64,000 nucleotides of DNA, from assembly GCA_002104905.1 (NCBI GenBank), contig MCFE01000131.1, positions 94,670 through 158,669 on the forward strand, read 5' to 3'. The notes under the pieces are model-generated. The model did not search any database. It was given only the letters and a program-made list of their open reading frames with translations, and was not told the DNA's origin. Position 1 is the stretch's first letter. Every line of letters starts with the position of its first letter. Origin of the DNA: Basidiobolus meristosporus CBS 931.73 (lineage: Eukaryota > Basidiobolomycota > Basidiobolomycetes > Basidiobolales > Basidiobolaceae). Positions 32,441 to 44,305 of this stretch are shown here, in pieces. A program made the position numbers and the translations under genes.

Positions 32441-32937
32441 CCAGCATCATAGATCTTGTTGACAGTGGCAGTGGGAGCCTCCGGGTGATTTGGAGCTTTT
32501 ATAAGAAAAGGATGCTTTTGTCAAAAGACTTGTTTCATTGTGCCGTTGATCATAGTGGCAGATAAAGCTATATGTTTTGTTATTGATTTGATAAATCAGG
32601 GTCATATGCAAGTCCATTTTGATCATAGTCTAGCACTCTACGGCATGATCCATTACTATCTTGCATGCTACAGCACTCTGTGGCACCATGATCACCTGGA
32701 ATGATGGAACAAGTCTAATCATCCCGCTGAGTCAAGATAAAGTACTAGCACATCTGGACAAGTGAATTTAACTCTGAGAACACAATTTGTATCAGAAATG
32801 CTTTGCTGACAACACAAGCAATCTATATAAAAGTTGGCAGATTATTCATATAGCTTACAGCCTATTCAGTATACTGTACCCAGGCAATATTTGAAGTCTA
32901 GCTACTATCATATAAGTCAATAATCACCTTATGAGAG
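32441..32937. other. AT-rich sequence between two LTR relics
   Basis: No coding features recognised. It probably belongs to the same decayed element or elements, but I cannot align it to the copia internal region. Confidence 0.3.
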
Positions 32938-33160
32938 AGTGTTCAAGATATAGGGAGTGACTGGGAGAACCAGCAAATCATGTGGGACTTAGTTAATGAT
33001 TTATTGACTGCAAAAGTAGAGCTTGTACTTTAACAAGGAACGACTCCAGAGCACATCTGCAAAGTCTGAGAGCTATTAGAAAACTTGAATGAGATATTAT
33101 GAGTGCCTACACTCTATTAGAAGTACTTTAATTAAGTCCAAGCAGTGAATTTGGGTGAGA
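32938..33160 (-). repeat. second diverged copia LTR relic, reverse orientation
   Basis: GTGTTCAAGATATAGGGAGT... matches the reverse-complement LTR start including GTGACTGGGAGAACCAG, TTAATGATTTATTGA and GCAAAAGTAGAG blocks; it becomes unalignable after about 33160. Confidence 0.6.
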
Positions 33161-33379
33161 TATATCAAGCTTTATTAGCCATGATTCATATGACCAGATC
33201 AGTCTATATATCCAGGCAAAAGTATGAAGCTTACAAAATTTATTTATAATGTTATCACTGGCTCAAATTAGTGTTGGGGGGTTCTATAAAATCTAAATCT
33301 GAATTTGATGGTGATTGATGGTGATTCAATAGTGATCCCTGGAGCTTGGGAACAAAGTTGGATGCCTTTTAGGCATATT

Positions 33380-34080
33380 TGAGATTTTGGTAAATTCTGG
33401 TGTGGCCACGCATCTGATAGGCCAGTGAGTGTCACACGGTATTGGTCTTGTAGGTAATGTACTTCAATCTCATAGAGGCAAAGCACATTATCTGAGTTTA
33501 TGAATAATTGTGTAACAAGCTAATTATTTGCTACAGTCACCAATTGGATGGTAAGGAGTTTACATGTGTATAAGAATATTCCACAGCTTAGTGGATATTT
33601 GCAAGGCTGTTTAAGTCATTTTGTTTAGCATCAAAGGTATTCATAAATCTTAAGTTTTACTATATTTTGGACTCTTGACCAATGATCTAGATAGTGCAAC
33701 CTAAAATCGTAGAGTTCTGAAAGTCGTCAAGGCTTTTCAAGCTTTGTGAACCAGCTCTGGGCTTTGCACGGTACACCATGGAGCCCTCTTAAAGGTATTC
33801 TTGTTGTTGGTCTTACTATGTACAATACAATAACTGGTGAGTATCTTGTAACTCTACTGGTGAGCCAAATCGCTTGCGACGCACCCTGAGATATTACAGC
33901 AATATCAATAAAAATAGTGCCCAAGAGCAATACACCATCTACTCACCGAGGCAAATATCATAACAAGAGCTAGCAAAAGAACTGCTGGACAGTAGATAGC
34001 TCTAGCATTCAGGCTCAACAAGTAGGGCTAGGTTGCAAACAAGTATCCTAGTAGTCATAATGTGCCGTTGTGAGGCTCTT
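33380..34080 (+). pseudogene. possible decayed copia pol relic
   Basis: Three short peptide blocks occur in the correct order on the plus strand with stops between them: NSGVATHLIG near 33394 (compare protease DSGASQHLTH), KLCEPALGFAR near 33740 (compare the CEACIYGKQAR block before integrase) and EQYTIYSPRQIS then ELAKELLDSR near 33925-33985 (compare TTVPYSPQQNG and NRLIIDTAR of integrase). Spacing is shorter than in copy C, which implies deletions. Each match alone is weak; the ordered series gives moderate support. Confidence 0.35.
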
Positions 34081-37000
34081 ATGCTTGATTGATACATCCC
34101 GATTATGTAGAGGAGCAATTAGAAATCACTAGGGATTTTGGTAACCTTACAATATCATCTGTGCAACTAGATGTTTACATACCAAGCTTGGCTAATTTGG
34201 ATAGCTAAACAAAAGGAGCTGTCGTAATTACAGATATGGTTCATCTCCTACCTGGGGACTGTCCATAGAACTAAGAATTTGGTAGGATTGACACGAGCTA
34301 CGGAATGGCACCACCAATTGATCAGTAGGAGATCCCCAATTGATGTGGTTCCAACAATCAGCTCAAATTAAGCAGTATCATTTGACTATCGTATGCTACA
34401 TAAAGGAGGATGCATCGGCCCATATTGCAGCGCTAGATAATTAGCTAAATGGATCCCCAACTCATTCGAAATATGAGGCTGTACCTGGATGGTCCTACGA
34501 AGCAGTCTGAACATTGGCATTTGAGTCAAACAGCCATGGGTCAGGCATTCTAACTCTGTGCAACTCACCCCCACAGGTTCCATCAAGCTCAGTTCGATGC
34601 ATTCCTACCTACAGGATATCTCACCTAATACTCGAATTATTGCTGGTATGGTGGCGGAATTCCATGAACGGGCGACACAAGTGCTCACCTAGCGGCAGAT
34701 TGCTCTGGGCCCCTGTCCCCAGAGCCTTTCCAATGGAGCTTTATTAAAGCACTTCTGGATTCAGAACGACCACGAATAATCCATTGCCGAATTCGGGGCG
34801 AATTGGTCCTCGCTAGTGGGGAATGGCATCAGCCCAGACATGGCAACTCATCAGTTTGCCGCAGAGTGCTTCATCCAAACACAGTGTGTCAATTTTATGC
34901 GGTAACACAGTTCGACTGGCAGTCTGATTGGGGATGACACTGGGATCAGCTCTGGCCAGACAACCAACAAGCATGGACCTGGTAAGCATGCGCCTATTGG
35001 AGATCGGTCAAGAAACCAGGTTTCTAAGGAATCGTCGGCAATCTGGTATGATTTGAGCTACAGTTGGAGATTATCTGAGAACATGAGTCCATGACGTTTG
35101 TCACCAGGAACACGCCATCCATATAAGTCTCGGCGAGTATCGATGAGTGACTTCATGCAGGCGATCAGCCATCCCTTAGATTTTGCGGTAAACACAATGA
35201 AGCTTGCTAGCCCGTCCATCCACGGTGGGGAGTGTGCCAGTCGGATTACTCCGATGTCGTTTCAGCGAAATACGGTGAAATCTGCCCATAGGCCCGGTGT
35301 TCAAGTCTAGTGTTCACTAGTATCATTCGAGTTGAACTGGATGTAGACCAATAGCACGCGGGATATAGGGCATTGGAATATTCCTGAATAGGAAGCCTAG
35401 CTGATGGACCTCAGCCTTGACTTGCAGGGCTGGGCAGTAATCGGCCTCTGAACAGTGGGCTATATGAAGAGCATCGATGGTAGGTTAGCGGTCTCAAGTG
35501 ATCGTACGGCCGCAGATGGTTATGTTGAAGATCTGGTGTCCCAGAGTGGCATGGAGGGCGCTGCAGTACTGGGCCTAAGCCAGTCGCGGTGTTGGGGATC
35601 CGATGAATTAGCGCGGCAGGACGCAGCCCATGCCAATGAGTATTGAGAGTCGATCTGTGTGAGAGAGGGGCTTTCCCGGGAATACGTGGCTGGAGGGAAA
35701 TGTACAAAATGGGGAAGGATGTGGCCACGAACGAGCATTGACTGGGTTTCTGAATGATCATCAGGGGCACAATACTCGAATTGATGGTTACTCGGTTTAC
35801 CTGGTGTGATGAATCTATTAACCATGTTTGCGATAGACGACCTTGCCTAACTGGAAATACCAAACAGGTTGAGGTTGAGGTTGAGGTTGATTTCATACTT
35901 CCTCCACCATGTCTTACCCACCTCCTTCTTCCACCCCTTAGTCCGACTAATGTTCGTTTCAATAAGCCTAGATCCGGAGCTCAAGAGTCAGATAATTACG
36001 CTGATAATGGGCAAGATTGGAGGAGGTCTTATGTTGAGTGCGACGTATTGCCAGTGGTTTCTTGTTCTTCCTCCTTCTCGTGGCACGGTACACACCTATG
36101 CCAGATTGGAAATCCAGCTCCACCAGTCGATCCTGGCTCACTCTTATGCATGCAAGTTGGCAGGCGACTGAGAGCTGATCGTAGGCCAGCAACGTTCGTC
36201 TGGCTGGATCATGAGTCGAATGCAAGACAAGGCCCCTAGGGCGTTGCAGCTCAGATGACCTGGGTGTGAAAAATGGGCTGATCCATCTGTTTAGGCTTGA
36301 GAAGCGTACACAAGGCGACCCAAGGCTCCAGGTAAACGCGTCTGATGCTACGGCAACCCATGCATTTGCCCTCGAACCACCAACACAATACACGACTGTT
36401 GTGAGACGGAAACCCCAGGCGGGCATGCGGATGGCGAACGAGGCCAGCGGGAGGACACGGGATACAGAATCCCCTGTTTCTGACCACTTCCGGATCGAAA
36501 CCGGCTTCGATACAGGGTCTTTGGGACTCAAAGGCTTTTGCTTGTACAACCACGCTTATCAGTTACTTTCTTTACCGAGGAAGATTACTGTTCGCACGTT
36601 TAGGGGCAACCCCCCATTATGGGCTGTGTTCACCAAACTGCGTAGCTGGAAATCAGCCCCTATTTTCGGTGGTTGGATTAAGATAGGCGCGCTCTGCCTG
36701 TGGCATCAGCGCTTCATGTCTGGCGAACGCGGGATTGCAGATGATGTGGACGCAGGGATGGGGATGGGGATATGGATCAATTTATATCTAAGTACACATA
36801 CATCATTCGAGTCGAAGATCAGAAAATATCAATTACAAGAACTACAGGAAAATCGCTCCTTGATGAAGATAGGTTACAATTGGTGGTCCTAAATCACGAA
36901 CCTGAGCGCGATTTATTCTCCTCTCGATCCAACAATTGTAATCTATTAAAGTTCAGTCAAAGAAAGGTATACGCAAGCGAGTGATGCTAATCTAAATGGA

Positions 37001-37187
37001 ACAAATAATACGTATTCAATAGGTTGTACATTTACGTTATTGATTAATGTATGACGGGGTTTTTTTCCTGTGGAATGGCGATGATTTGGGTAGCTTGGTT
37101 GTGATGGCTCCCTTGGCGGGGATCCTCGCCCAAGATGAGATGAAGACTATTCACTAGAGCCCCTCCTCCTCTCAATATACATGCTTT
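34081..37187. other. 3.1-kb intergenic region, nothing convincing
   Basis: Contains a short GAGGTT hexamer repeat near 35868-35890. Overlapping open frames of 100-208 codons on both strands (35411-36892) contradict each other and show no domains, so no gene is called. Confidence 0.35.
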
Positions 37188-38129
37188 TCAGAGCGACCTG
37201 GAATACGGCGACGGGTGCATGTAGGGGGTAAAGTTGGTGAACACGTTGGTGCGTGAGCTGGTATTCTTGTCCTTCGAGTGCCTGTGAATTCGAATGTGTT
37301 GGTTCAGGTTGTCCGAGCGTGAGAATCGCTTGGAGCAGGTTGGGTAAGGGCACTGGAAGGGTTTTTCCAGAGTGTGGATGGACCGAATGTGACGCTTCAG
37401 ATGCTCCGAACGCTTGAACACCTTCCCACACTCGTGGTAGTCGCAAATAAATGACTTGGCGCCCGAGGTGATGTCCGGCTTGCTAGAGGCCTTGCGTCCT
37501 CTGGAGCGTTTGGGTGTCTCGGGAACAGGGTTCGAGAGATTCACATCTGGCTCCAATGGATGGGATATGTATGCGGGTGCAGTCATGTGACACTGCATGG
37601 GCGACATCGTCGGGTGCTCGGCGAATTGCACATAATGCTCAGTGAATGGTGAGGCTCCCTCTTCGCCAGACACGACCTGACTAGGATTACAAACGCCAAC
37701 AACTCCAGTCTCGGAGCCTGAGATGAAGGGACTGCAGGCGGCAAGATTCTCAAGAACAAGGCCGTTATCGATGTTGAAGCTTCCCTCCTGCTCATGCGAC
37801 TCCAACAATTCGTATTGGGTTTCGGGACTGCAGCTGCTGTCGCTTGGCGATGGAAGGCCTTGGAGATGGGCGAAGTAGTCCGACTGGAAAGAATCGGCTA
37901 CTTGGCTGTGCAGGAAATCGTGGAAGCTGAACTTACCGGGTGTGTGTGGTGGAGGGGTGGCCAAGTGGAGTGGGTAACCCTGGCCATGGTAGTCGGAAAA
38001 ATCAACGGCCTTGTATGAAGGCACGCTTACGCCAGACAGGATCTCTGGGCTGTAGGAATAGTTTGCGTAACGCTCCAAATCAACATCGACATCCAAATGA
38101 ATCTGCTCTGGGGATACGGGAGTGGACAT
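37188..38129 (-). CDS. C2H2 zinc-finger transcription factor, Msn2/4 (STRE-binding) type, paralogue 1
   Basis: 313 residues. Two C-terminal C2H2 fingers at about 226-250 (C-x4-C-x12-H-x4-[16 protein letters not shown]) and 256-279 (C-x4-C-x12-H-x3-[15 protein letters not shown]). The base-reading residues RSEHxxR and RSDNxxQ are those of yeast Msn2/Msn4, which bind the stress element AGGGG. A basic nuclear-localisation-like [13 protein letters not shown] precedes the fingers. The N-terminal 190 residues are acidic, with Ser/Pro and aromatic residues, an activation-domain style region ([28 protein letters not shown]). The same blocks occur in the paralogue at 49130. The reading frame is open without introns, though an in-frame GTAAGC...CCAG segment (37980-38030) sits where the paralogue has an intron. 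Confidence 0.93.
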   Translation of the reverse strand: MSTPVSPEQIHLDVDVDLERYANYSYSPEILSGVSVPSYKAVDFSDYHGQGYPLHLATPPPHTPGKFSFHDFLHSQVADSFQSDYFAHLQGLPSPSDSSCSPETQYELLESHEQEGSFNIDNGLVLENLAACSPFISGSETGVVGVCNPSQVVSGEEGASPFTEHYVQFAEHPTMSPMQCHMTAPAYISHPLEPDVNLSNPVPETPKRSRGRKASSKPDITSGAKSFICDYHECGKVFKRSEHLKRHIRSIHTLEKPFQCPYPTCSKRFSRSDNLNQHIRIHRHSKDKNTSSRTNVFTNFTPYMHPSPYSRSL

Positions 38130-41100
38130 GGTGATACTGGAATGGCTCGTGAATCCACTACACTCTTCAATTCAATGGCTCTGGAGAAAGAAGGGTTCAC
38201 GGTAAAGCTTGAAGAATAACAACAAGTGGAAAGGAACCCAAATGGGATGGCTGACTGATGGAGGTGATTTGCAGCACCCAAGTTTTATAAGAATCGCTGG
38301 ATGAATGGCACATAGCCATTCGATGGGCAACGCACCACTACTCTACCAAGTCGCAACTGAACCCTCTTGGCCTTACATTGTAATATCAGGGGTGCATTAA
38401 CGAAAACCTAATCCGTCTACACCAAAACCACCTCATTAATTCCCCCTGATTTGTGAGTGGGTTTATCGCTAGATTACTTGCCTTTAAAGAGCATTGGTGG
38501 AATTTCTGAAGTTAACCAGAATCCAGTTCTGGCTCCCTGGCTCACCTATAAACGTGAGCTCGCACCTGTGTCAAACATGGTTCTATTCTCTGGATATTAA
38601 ATAAATGACGTTCCAAATTTATTTACATTTCCTAGCGTGACCCGCATCAGTCGATATGCAATTAGCGGGAAACTGGATTGCCGCACATTCCCAGGTAATT
38701 GAAAGCGCTAATTGCCTTGGATTAAGTCTCATTAACACCAAAAAGAGTGGAGCCGCCGGCTGGATCGAAGTATAGGGGCTGGCTAATGGGTGACTTTGAA
38801 GCCAAATGAGGTTCCAATACAATATTTACGCTCTCACAACTCGCTCATTCCTGATGCCAACTGTATTCAGCTTGAGTGATCAAGGGCAAGTGGCTGCATG
38901 CCAATGATTCAGCCGAATCCATGTATGCACTAATCCACCACTGCGATGATCATGCAATGTGGTATGCATGATGCATCAGAGCCCAGCTGTTAGATCAGCC
39001 AAACCGTCGACAGGGCACCACAGGCCAATGGTCCCTAACGACAAAACCGGTGCAGTGCGCAAGACGCCTGGGAATGGCCTCCAATCTAACCGCAGAAGAG
39101 TGCATCCAGTGAATCCCTAGCATGCGTGCGATAGCAACTGTGGGCCACTTGGAAGATCACCTTCTGTCCAGACACACCTCTAGAACCAAGGTAGGTACAG
39201 GCCAGCGACCCAGCCGAAGCTGGTGAGAATTGGGTTTCACTGGTGTAGCGGAACAAGTCTTACATTCATCATTTATTATGGTTGCTCAAATGGTTATGGA
39301 TAGGCTGAGATTTCAAGGATCGTGTGGAAGGCTTAACGAGAAACCAGTTTGCCAGCGCTGTTGGACGTGAGGCCGTCCATTTGACACCGACTCATCCGCC
39401 TTTCTATTTGGGCCCATGTTGCGCATTAGCAACCTTGCATTTCACGCTATTTGGCAAGGATTCGACACCAGCATGATTTCGGGAATTATTCTGTCGAACC
39501 CAGTGACGTCATAGATCCTCTCGAGCTCAGGGAGGACTCAACCACCTGTGTGGGCCATGGTGGCCGCAGGTGAAAGGGCTGTAAACAACGCTTGGGCTCC
39601 AGCCGAATGAGAGGCAGCCTCTGGGATGGGTTTTGGGCACGTACGCAACCATGGGCGCGGATGGATATTCCTCATCGCGCTGCGCAAAAGGATCGACTCA
39701 AGACCAGATAGGCACCCGAGTAACAGTCACATACAAACAAATCAGAAATCATGTGTCGCCTGAAGCCAATCAGATTTGGCGGCACACAAGCCCATGATAA
39801 CTGTTGCTTGACAGAAAGATCAGGCCGCTCCCAACGCAGTTGGTTTGAGGTTGCTGGCGGGTACCAGGAATGATCCGAGCCTGATGATTACCCCAAAGCA
39901 AGATGCACATGAAGGCGGGAGCGCTGCATAGTACAGCTCGAAGCCGTTGTAGTCCGCTGTCTAAGGCTACCGATGGGCTGCATGGTCTCAAGCGGATGCC
40001 CTCGAATATCCCCAAATGAGACTCATCTTCGCTATTCATCTCAAGTTCACGCAGACTTCCGCCCAACGATACCACCACCAGCGCCTGGGGTTTGTGTCGG
40101 AGGCTGGGCTATCCGCCATCGAAACTGCCTGATTGCTCGGAAAGCAATTCAGGTGACCAGTCACGACACATTGGAGGGTGTATGATTTGGTAAGCAAAGG
40201 GAGGTACTGGACATCTCGATATCAGAAAATCCGTCCTAGCTAACTAACCATCAGGTTGTCGTCTGGGCAAGCGGCCCTCCATCCTGATAAGGCAGGTACA
40301 TCGAGTATAGATGATTTGGTAGCTGCATGTGGGAGGCATCTTATTAAATCAGGTGCATTGCATTGGATCTCTAGAGTCGATTTCTGCCTGACTCAGAAAC
40401 CAAAGGGATAGTACCATTCGATGACTGTCCCATCTCATTGCTACCAGCTGAGCAATACTCAAATAGCCTAATGAATGCCCTGCAGGCCACCCACTCTATG
40501 AGGACGGTCTCTGAGAATGATGCGCTATGGCAGGTTTGTGGAAGCCTTTAGCCAAGTCTAATTATCCGCTCATACGTAATTAATTGATGCAGTAGAAACC
40601 ACAATCAAACCAAATGGATCGTTGAATATCGCTAAGCTGTGTCTCTTGACACATCAGCCAGTTAATCCCACTCTACCATAGTCATGTGTAATTAACCTGG
40701 TCTCATTTGAATTCAGCGAATAGTCTGTCAGCAATTAATCGAGGAGCCATGCATGTCCTCAGTTGATTACGCGCATTTTGCATCCCGATTTCGCAACCGC
40801 CGCATATCCCATGAATGAGCAATGGTGCTTTACCTCCACCACTAGGAGCCACTCATTTAGCGCATGTACCGCTTCTGATCTACCTTCCGATGAATACTGC
40901 TCCCAGGTGTTTAACGTATGCATGCAATGGCTCGTCATAGGTGCAAGTGCGTGCTAAACAACCGCGTCCTCGCCGTTATCTAACTATCCTGGTCTTTGGT
41001 ACATCAAATAAGCAACCAAAAAGGAAACCCTGGTTTAAGAATCATTAGGGTGCCTTGATCATGCTATGCTGTGCAACGACGCAACCATAAAAATTATGTT

Positions 41101-42136
41101 GGTACCAACCAGCGGTGGCACAGTCGCACAACAGACGCTAAAGCTTACTTAACACACGGCAAAGACATTCCCTGAAGACCTCGGCCATTGGCTGTTCCCC
41201 GCTGCGTGCTCAACTTGCGTACATTCCCTGATTCCACTGTCTCTTCCAGATGGTAGTCTCAACCTGCCCGCTATTCTGGGAATAGCGTACTTGTGTGTAG
41301 AGCTATCCTCCAACCAAGCCAACATAAGAGACCCATGGGAAAATCCTCCTTGGTTGCAGCGGCTTGGCTGAAGCCCAACATCACCTCAAGTGGCCGGGGG
41401 ATGCACCACCCTTAGCACTAGGATAGAAAGACCGCTGGAATGCGAATCTGAAATACAGATGAGATACTCCGTGAAATTTAGATGAACCTTGAATATATGG
41501 GGGCATTGGGTGATTAGGCTTCTTGGCAATCGTGATTAATCAAAATGGAATGAACCCCATGTATCTAAGCCACTTGTAAAAGGAAAATGATTAAGGATAA
41601 AGACCGCTATAATACTTCAGAATTATTCGATCTTTCATACTGCCCCGAAACAGCTCCGTTGTGACATAGCCCGCCGTCTGGAAACACCATCCTCCATCAG
41701 CGGCAGTGGCCAACCCGACTCGCATATAAAACCGGTGGTTCATCGACTCGACCATGTAATATGTATTAATTCCCCAGAAATACCCATCGTTGGATAGCAA
41801 TGCTGAATGGAGCAGCGTGCTGACAATGACAATGGGGTGGGCCTGCGCCTAAAAATCCGACCCTATGGATAGACTGATGATTCGAATGAGACGATCGAAT
41901 CTAGAAATATTCAAATAGCCCCAAACATTGTCAACGCATCTAGTATGGCGCGTGGATCTGACGAGAAATTTTCTAGCTTAACCCAACCCAATCTGTCCTC
42001 CCCAGAAATCTCGTAAAATTCTTCATGATTGAAGGCACGTAAATTTCTTCAGCGAAGCAAAAGGGTTACGGGGTTGCTAGAACTAATCTTTGGTCTTTTT
42101 GTGATACTATAGCCCTTATCGCTGAACACATTAAAC
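38130..42136. other. 4-kb intergenic region
   Basis: Promoter side of zinc-finger gene 1 (TTATAAAA-like on the minus strand near 38283-38290) and, at the far end, of the ATP synthase gene. Between them I see no open frame with family features and no RNA gene. Confidence 0.35.
38388..38392 (+). promoter_or_regulatory. candidate STRE upstream of zinc-finger paralogue 1
   Basis: AGGGG, about 260 bp before the start codon at 38129. A second copy on the other strand (CCCCT) lies at 38443-38447. The encoded fingers are predicted to bind this pentamer. A pentamer is common by chance, so this is suggestive only. Confidence 0.3.
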
Positions 42137-42546
42137 ATGGCACCTGTCTCCCCTCTTGTTAACGTAAGTGTATCTCTTTCCCTAGGGTGGTCACAACCGC
42201 TTCAACACTGGCTGACTCTTGACGCCTAGGTTTCCCGCTATGCTGCCCTGGCTCTAGGTGTGACCTACGGTTTCTTTCACCGCAGAAGCTTAGAGAAATC
42301 CGAGGGACAAAAGAGAATCGAAAGAACATACCAGCACAAGGAACAACTCATCGAGGAGGCTAAGGCCGCTTATGCCAAGAAGAAGTTGGCTGAAACCTCT
42401 GCTCCCTCTGGTGGTGGTAAGCGAAGCTTTTCATATAAAACGATAAGAAGTGTTGCTCATCTTTGCATACAGTCATCAGTGATCCTGACCATCCCGACTT
42501 CGACCTTGATAAGGTTATCGAACAGTTCGAAAAGAGCGAGCAATAG
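42137..42546 (+). CDS. TIM11: mitochondrial F1Fo ATP synthase subunit e, 3 exons
   Basis: Exons 42137-42163, 42230-42416 and 42473-42546 (introns 66 and 56 bp, GTAAGT...CCTAG and GTAAGC...TACAG) join to a 95-residue protein, the usual length. The sequence MAPVSPLVN VSRYAALALGVTYGFFHRRSL gives one membrane helix containing a short Gly/Ala-rich face (ALALGVTYG, the GxxxG-like dimer motif region of subunit e). It is followed by a long charged helix (SEGQKRIERTYQHKEQLIEEAKAAYAKKKL) in the intermembrane space and an acidic C-terminus. Subunit e, with subunit g, supports ATP synthase dimers and cristae shape. Yeast names are TIM11/ATP21. An AATAAA (42683-42688) follows the stop. Without splicing, only the middle exon would be seen. 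Confidence 0.88.
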
Positions 42547-43005
42547 TTCTCACTGTCTAAGGCGCTCTTTTTCTATCTCTCATATCTTCATACGGCAATC
42601 TCATCTCTCCACAACATTCCTACCTTTCGTGTTAGAGAAATGTTCGGGCAAAATGCATATTTACGCTCGCCTTTCCCATCTCAATAAACAGGTAAACGCG
42701 AACCGCTGGTCACTTGCACTTAGCCCTGTATATGCCATACACGAATGGCAATTTAGGGACATTCTGGGCACCCCTTGGCCTTTTTCTACACAGTCTCGGG
42801 CACAGAAACCCCACAAACCTTATATTTATGGCATATGGTCGGGTGCCTAGCTGTAAATCATTTTCAACGTTTGATTTCGCATGAGGGTGATGGCTCAATG
42901 GACCGTTTCGATTTCTTTGCGTAAATTCGACTATACAAGTTTATTTCAATAGCTATTTTATCCTAGATAGACCTACAAGTACACAGTTCACAAGCCTCAG
43001 AAATA
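42547..43005. other. intergenic between convergent ATP synthase e and MND1 genes
   Basis: Contains the AATAAA at 42683-42688. Nothing else recognised. Confidence 0.5.
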
Positions 43006-44050
43006 TCAAGGGATGGTGTCGAAATCTTCGGGTATCTGAAACTGTTTATCGAACTCGGATCGCTCAATGTTGAACTTGTTGCAGCAGTAGGATTGAAGGA
43101 TAAATATGTTTTCTGTGATCCATCATGTAAGTAGCGAGTTCTGTATCATGTCAACATGCATTCTTACCAGTCCATCGATTGGCAGCTTCTTTAGCTACAT
43201 CAGCTGCTTTGGCTGGGTAGGGCATATGGGTTAGCATAGCTTTCGCATTGTACTGATCACGATCGAATAAATACCTTTGGTCTCTAGTAACGCAGGGTCG
43301 CAGTCTCTGAATTTCTGAAGCTCCTTCAGATTGCTTTCTTTAAGAGACTCAGCCTCGGCCAACTTGGCAAGCTTTTCACCTCGATCATCCTGAACCAGTT
43401 AATTCATGAGAATGTGTTTGTTGGGTGTGACGGATGCAATCTACCCACAGAATTCTCTCTTCCAGCCGAAGCTTCTTCAATGCCTTTTTGTAACTCTTCG
43501 TGCTTTTTCGTTAAGCTTTGCAATTCATCAGTAAGATCATCAATTTTTCGTTTTCTCTAGCGTTTTTGGATAGTTGTCAGCAGGCTTCTACCATACAGAA
43601 CGAAACATTGTAGGAGAACAGGTTGCTTACACTTTGGAGGGCGGTACTAGGAAACGACCAAAAATAATTCGAGGTCCCAATCTTCTCTGCGGTAACTAGA
43701 TTATCATCCACTAAGCTTTGAAGAACATCCTTGACCGATTGCATCACTGTTGTTTATATATACATTTAGCACATGACTCTGGAAGTGGGCGTTCCACAAC
43801 CAACCTATTCCTTTAGTCTTTGGAGCGATCTTCTCAAGCTCTTTAAGCTGAAAGAATTCTTTCTAAGAAGATATGAACACAGCACTCCTCTTCTGGTTAA
43901 AGGAAGATTGAAATGTACCGTTTCATGAAAGATCGCCTCCATACGCTTTCGCTTTTCCTCCAAAGAAAGGCCTTTTCTTGACTAAGATAAGAGGTTAGTC
44001 TGATTTTGCCAAGTGTTTTTGCCTATAAGCTAACCAAAATCGCCAACCAT
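43006..44050 (-). CDS. MND1: meiotic nuclear division protein 1 (MND1), 8 coding exons
   Basis: Exons, in transcript order: 44050-44048 (ATG only), 43981-43919, 43862-43805, 43746-43631, 43556-43449, 43389-43275, 43212-43168 and 43112-43006; introns 55-74 bp. Joined product 204 residues, essentially the length of human MND1 (205). Blocks follow the family throughout: [58 protein letters not shown] (winged-helix DNA-binding part), a central coiled coil (about 80-140), [15 protein letters not shown], and the C-terminal [13 protein letters not shown]. With Hop2, Mnd1 stimulates Dmc1/Rad51 strand exchange in meiosis, which implies a meiotic programme in this fungus. No other in-frame start was found, so the coding part of the first exon is probably just the start codon. 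Confidence 0.9.
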
Positions 44051-44305
44051 GGATATTTTAGAATCTTTGCGATGTCTTGTCTAGAGGTAGCTTTTGTGTA
44101 AAGAGCCATAAGGTCTTGTGGTTATAATCTTTCGTTGAATGTTGATTCTATGCGGTTTGATTGATCAGTACCGCAATATACCAATTTAGTCACGCAATGA
44201 TGGAATCATAGGTATATTTAAATTATTACCTTAGCATAGAATGTAATCCATTCGCTGCACAGCCGTTGCCTTCCTGAAACCCCGACCTCACTTAATTAAG
44301 CGTAA
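44051..44305. promoter_or_regulatory. 255-bp shared promoter region, MND1 / AIG2-like gene
   Basis: The start codons of MND1 (minus, 44050) and the AIG2-like gene (plus, 44306) diverge from this short AT-rich spacer, so both promoters must lie here. Exact elements cannot be assigned. Confidence 0.5.

Noticed and set aside
35411-35962. 183-codon minus-strand open frame with a Ser-Thr repeat near its start
   Set aside because: The Ser-Thr run is only the translation of the GAGGTT hexamer repeat; the remainder has no family features.
36266-36892. 208-codon plus-strand open frame
   Set aside because: No recognisable domain, mixed low-information composition and a competing open frame on the other strand (35968-36549).
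43006-44050. Reading 43.0-44.1 kb as non-coding because no long open frame exists
   Set aside because: Short minus-strand exons join to a complete MND1 of 204 residues.
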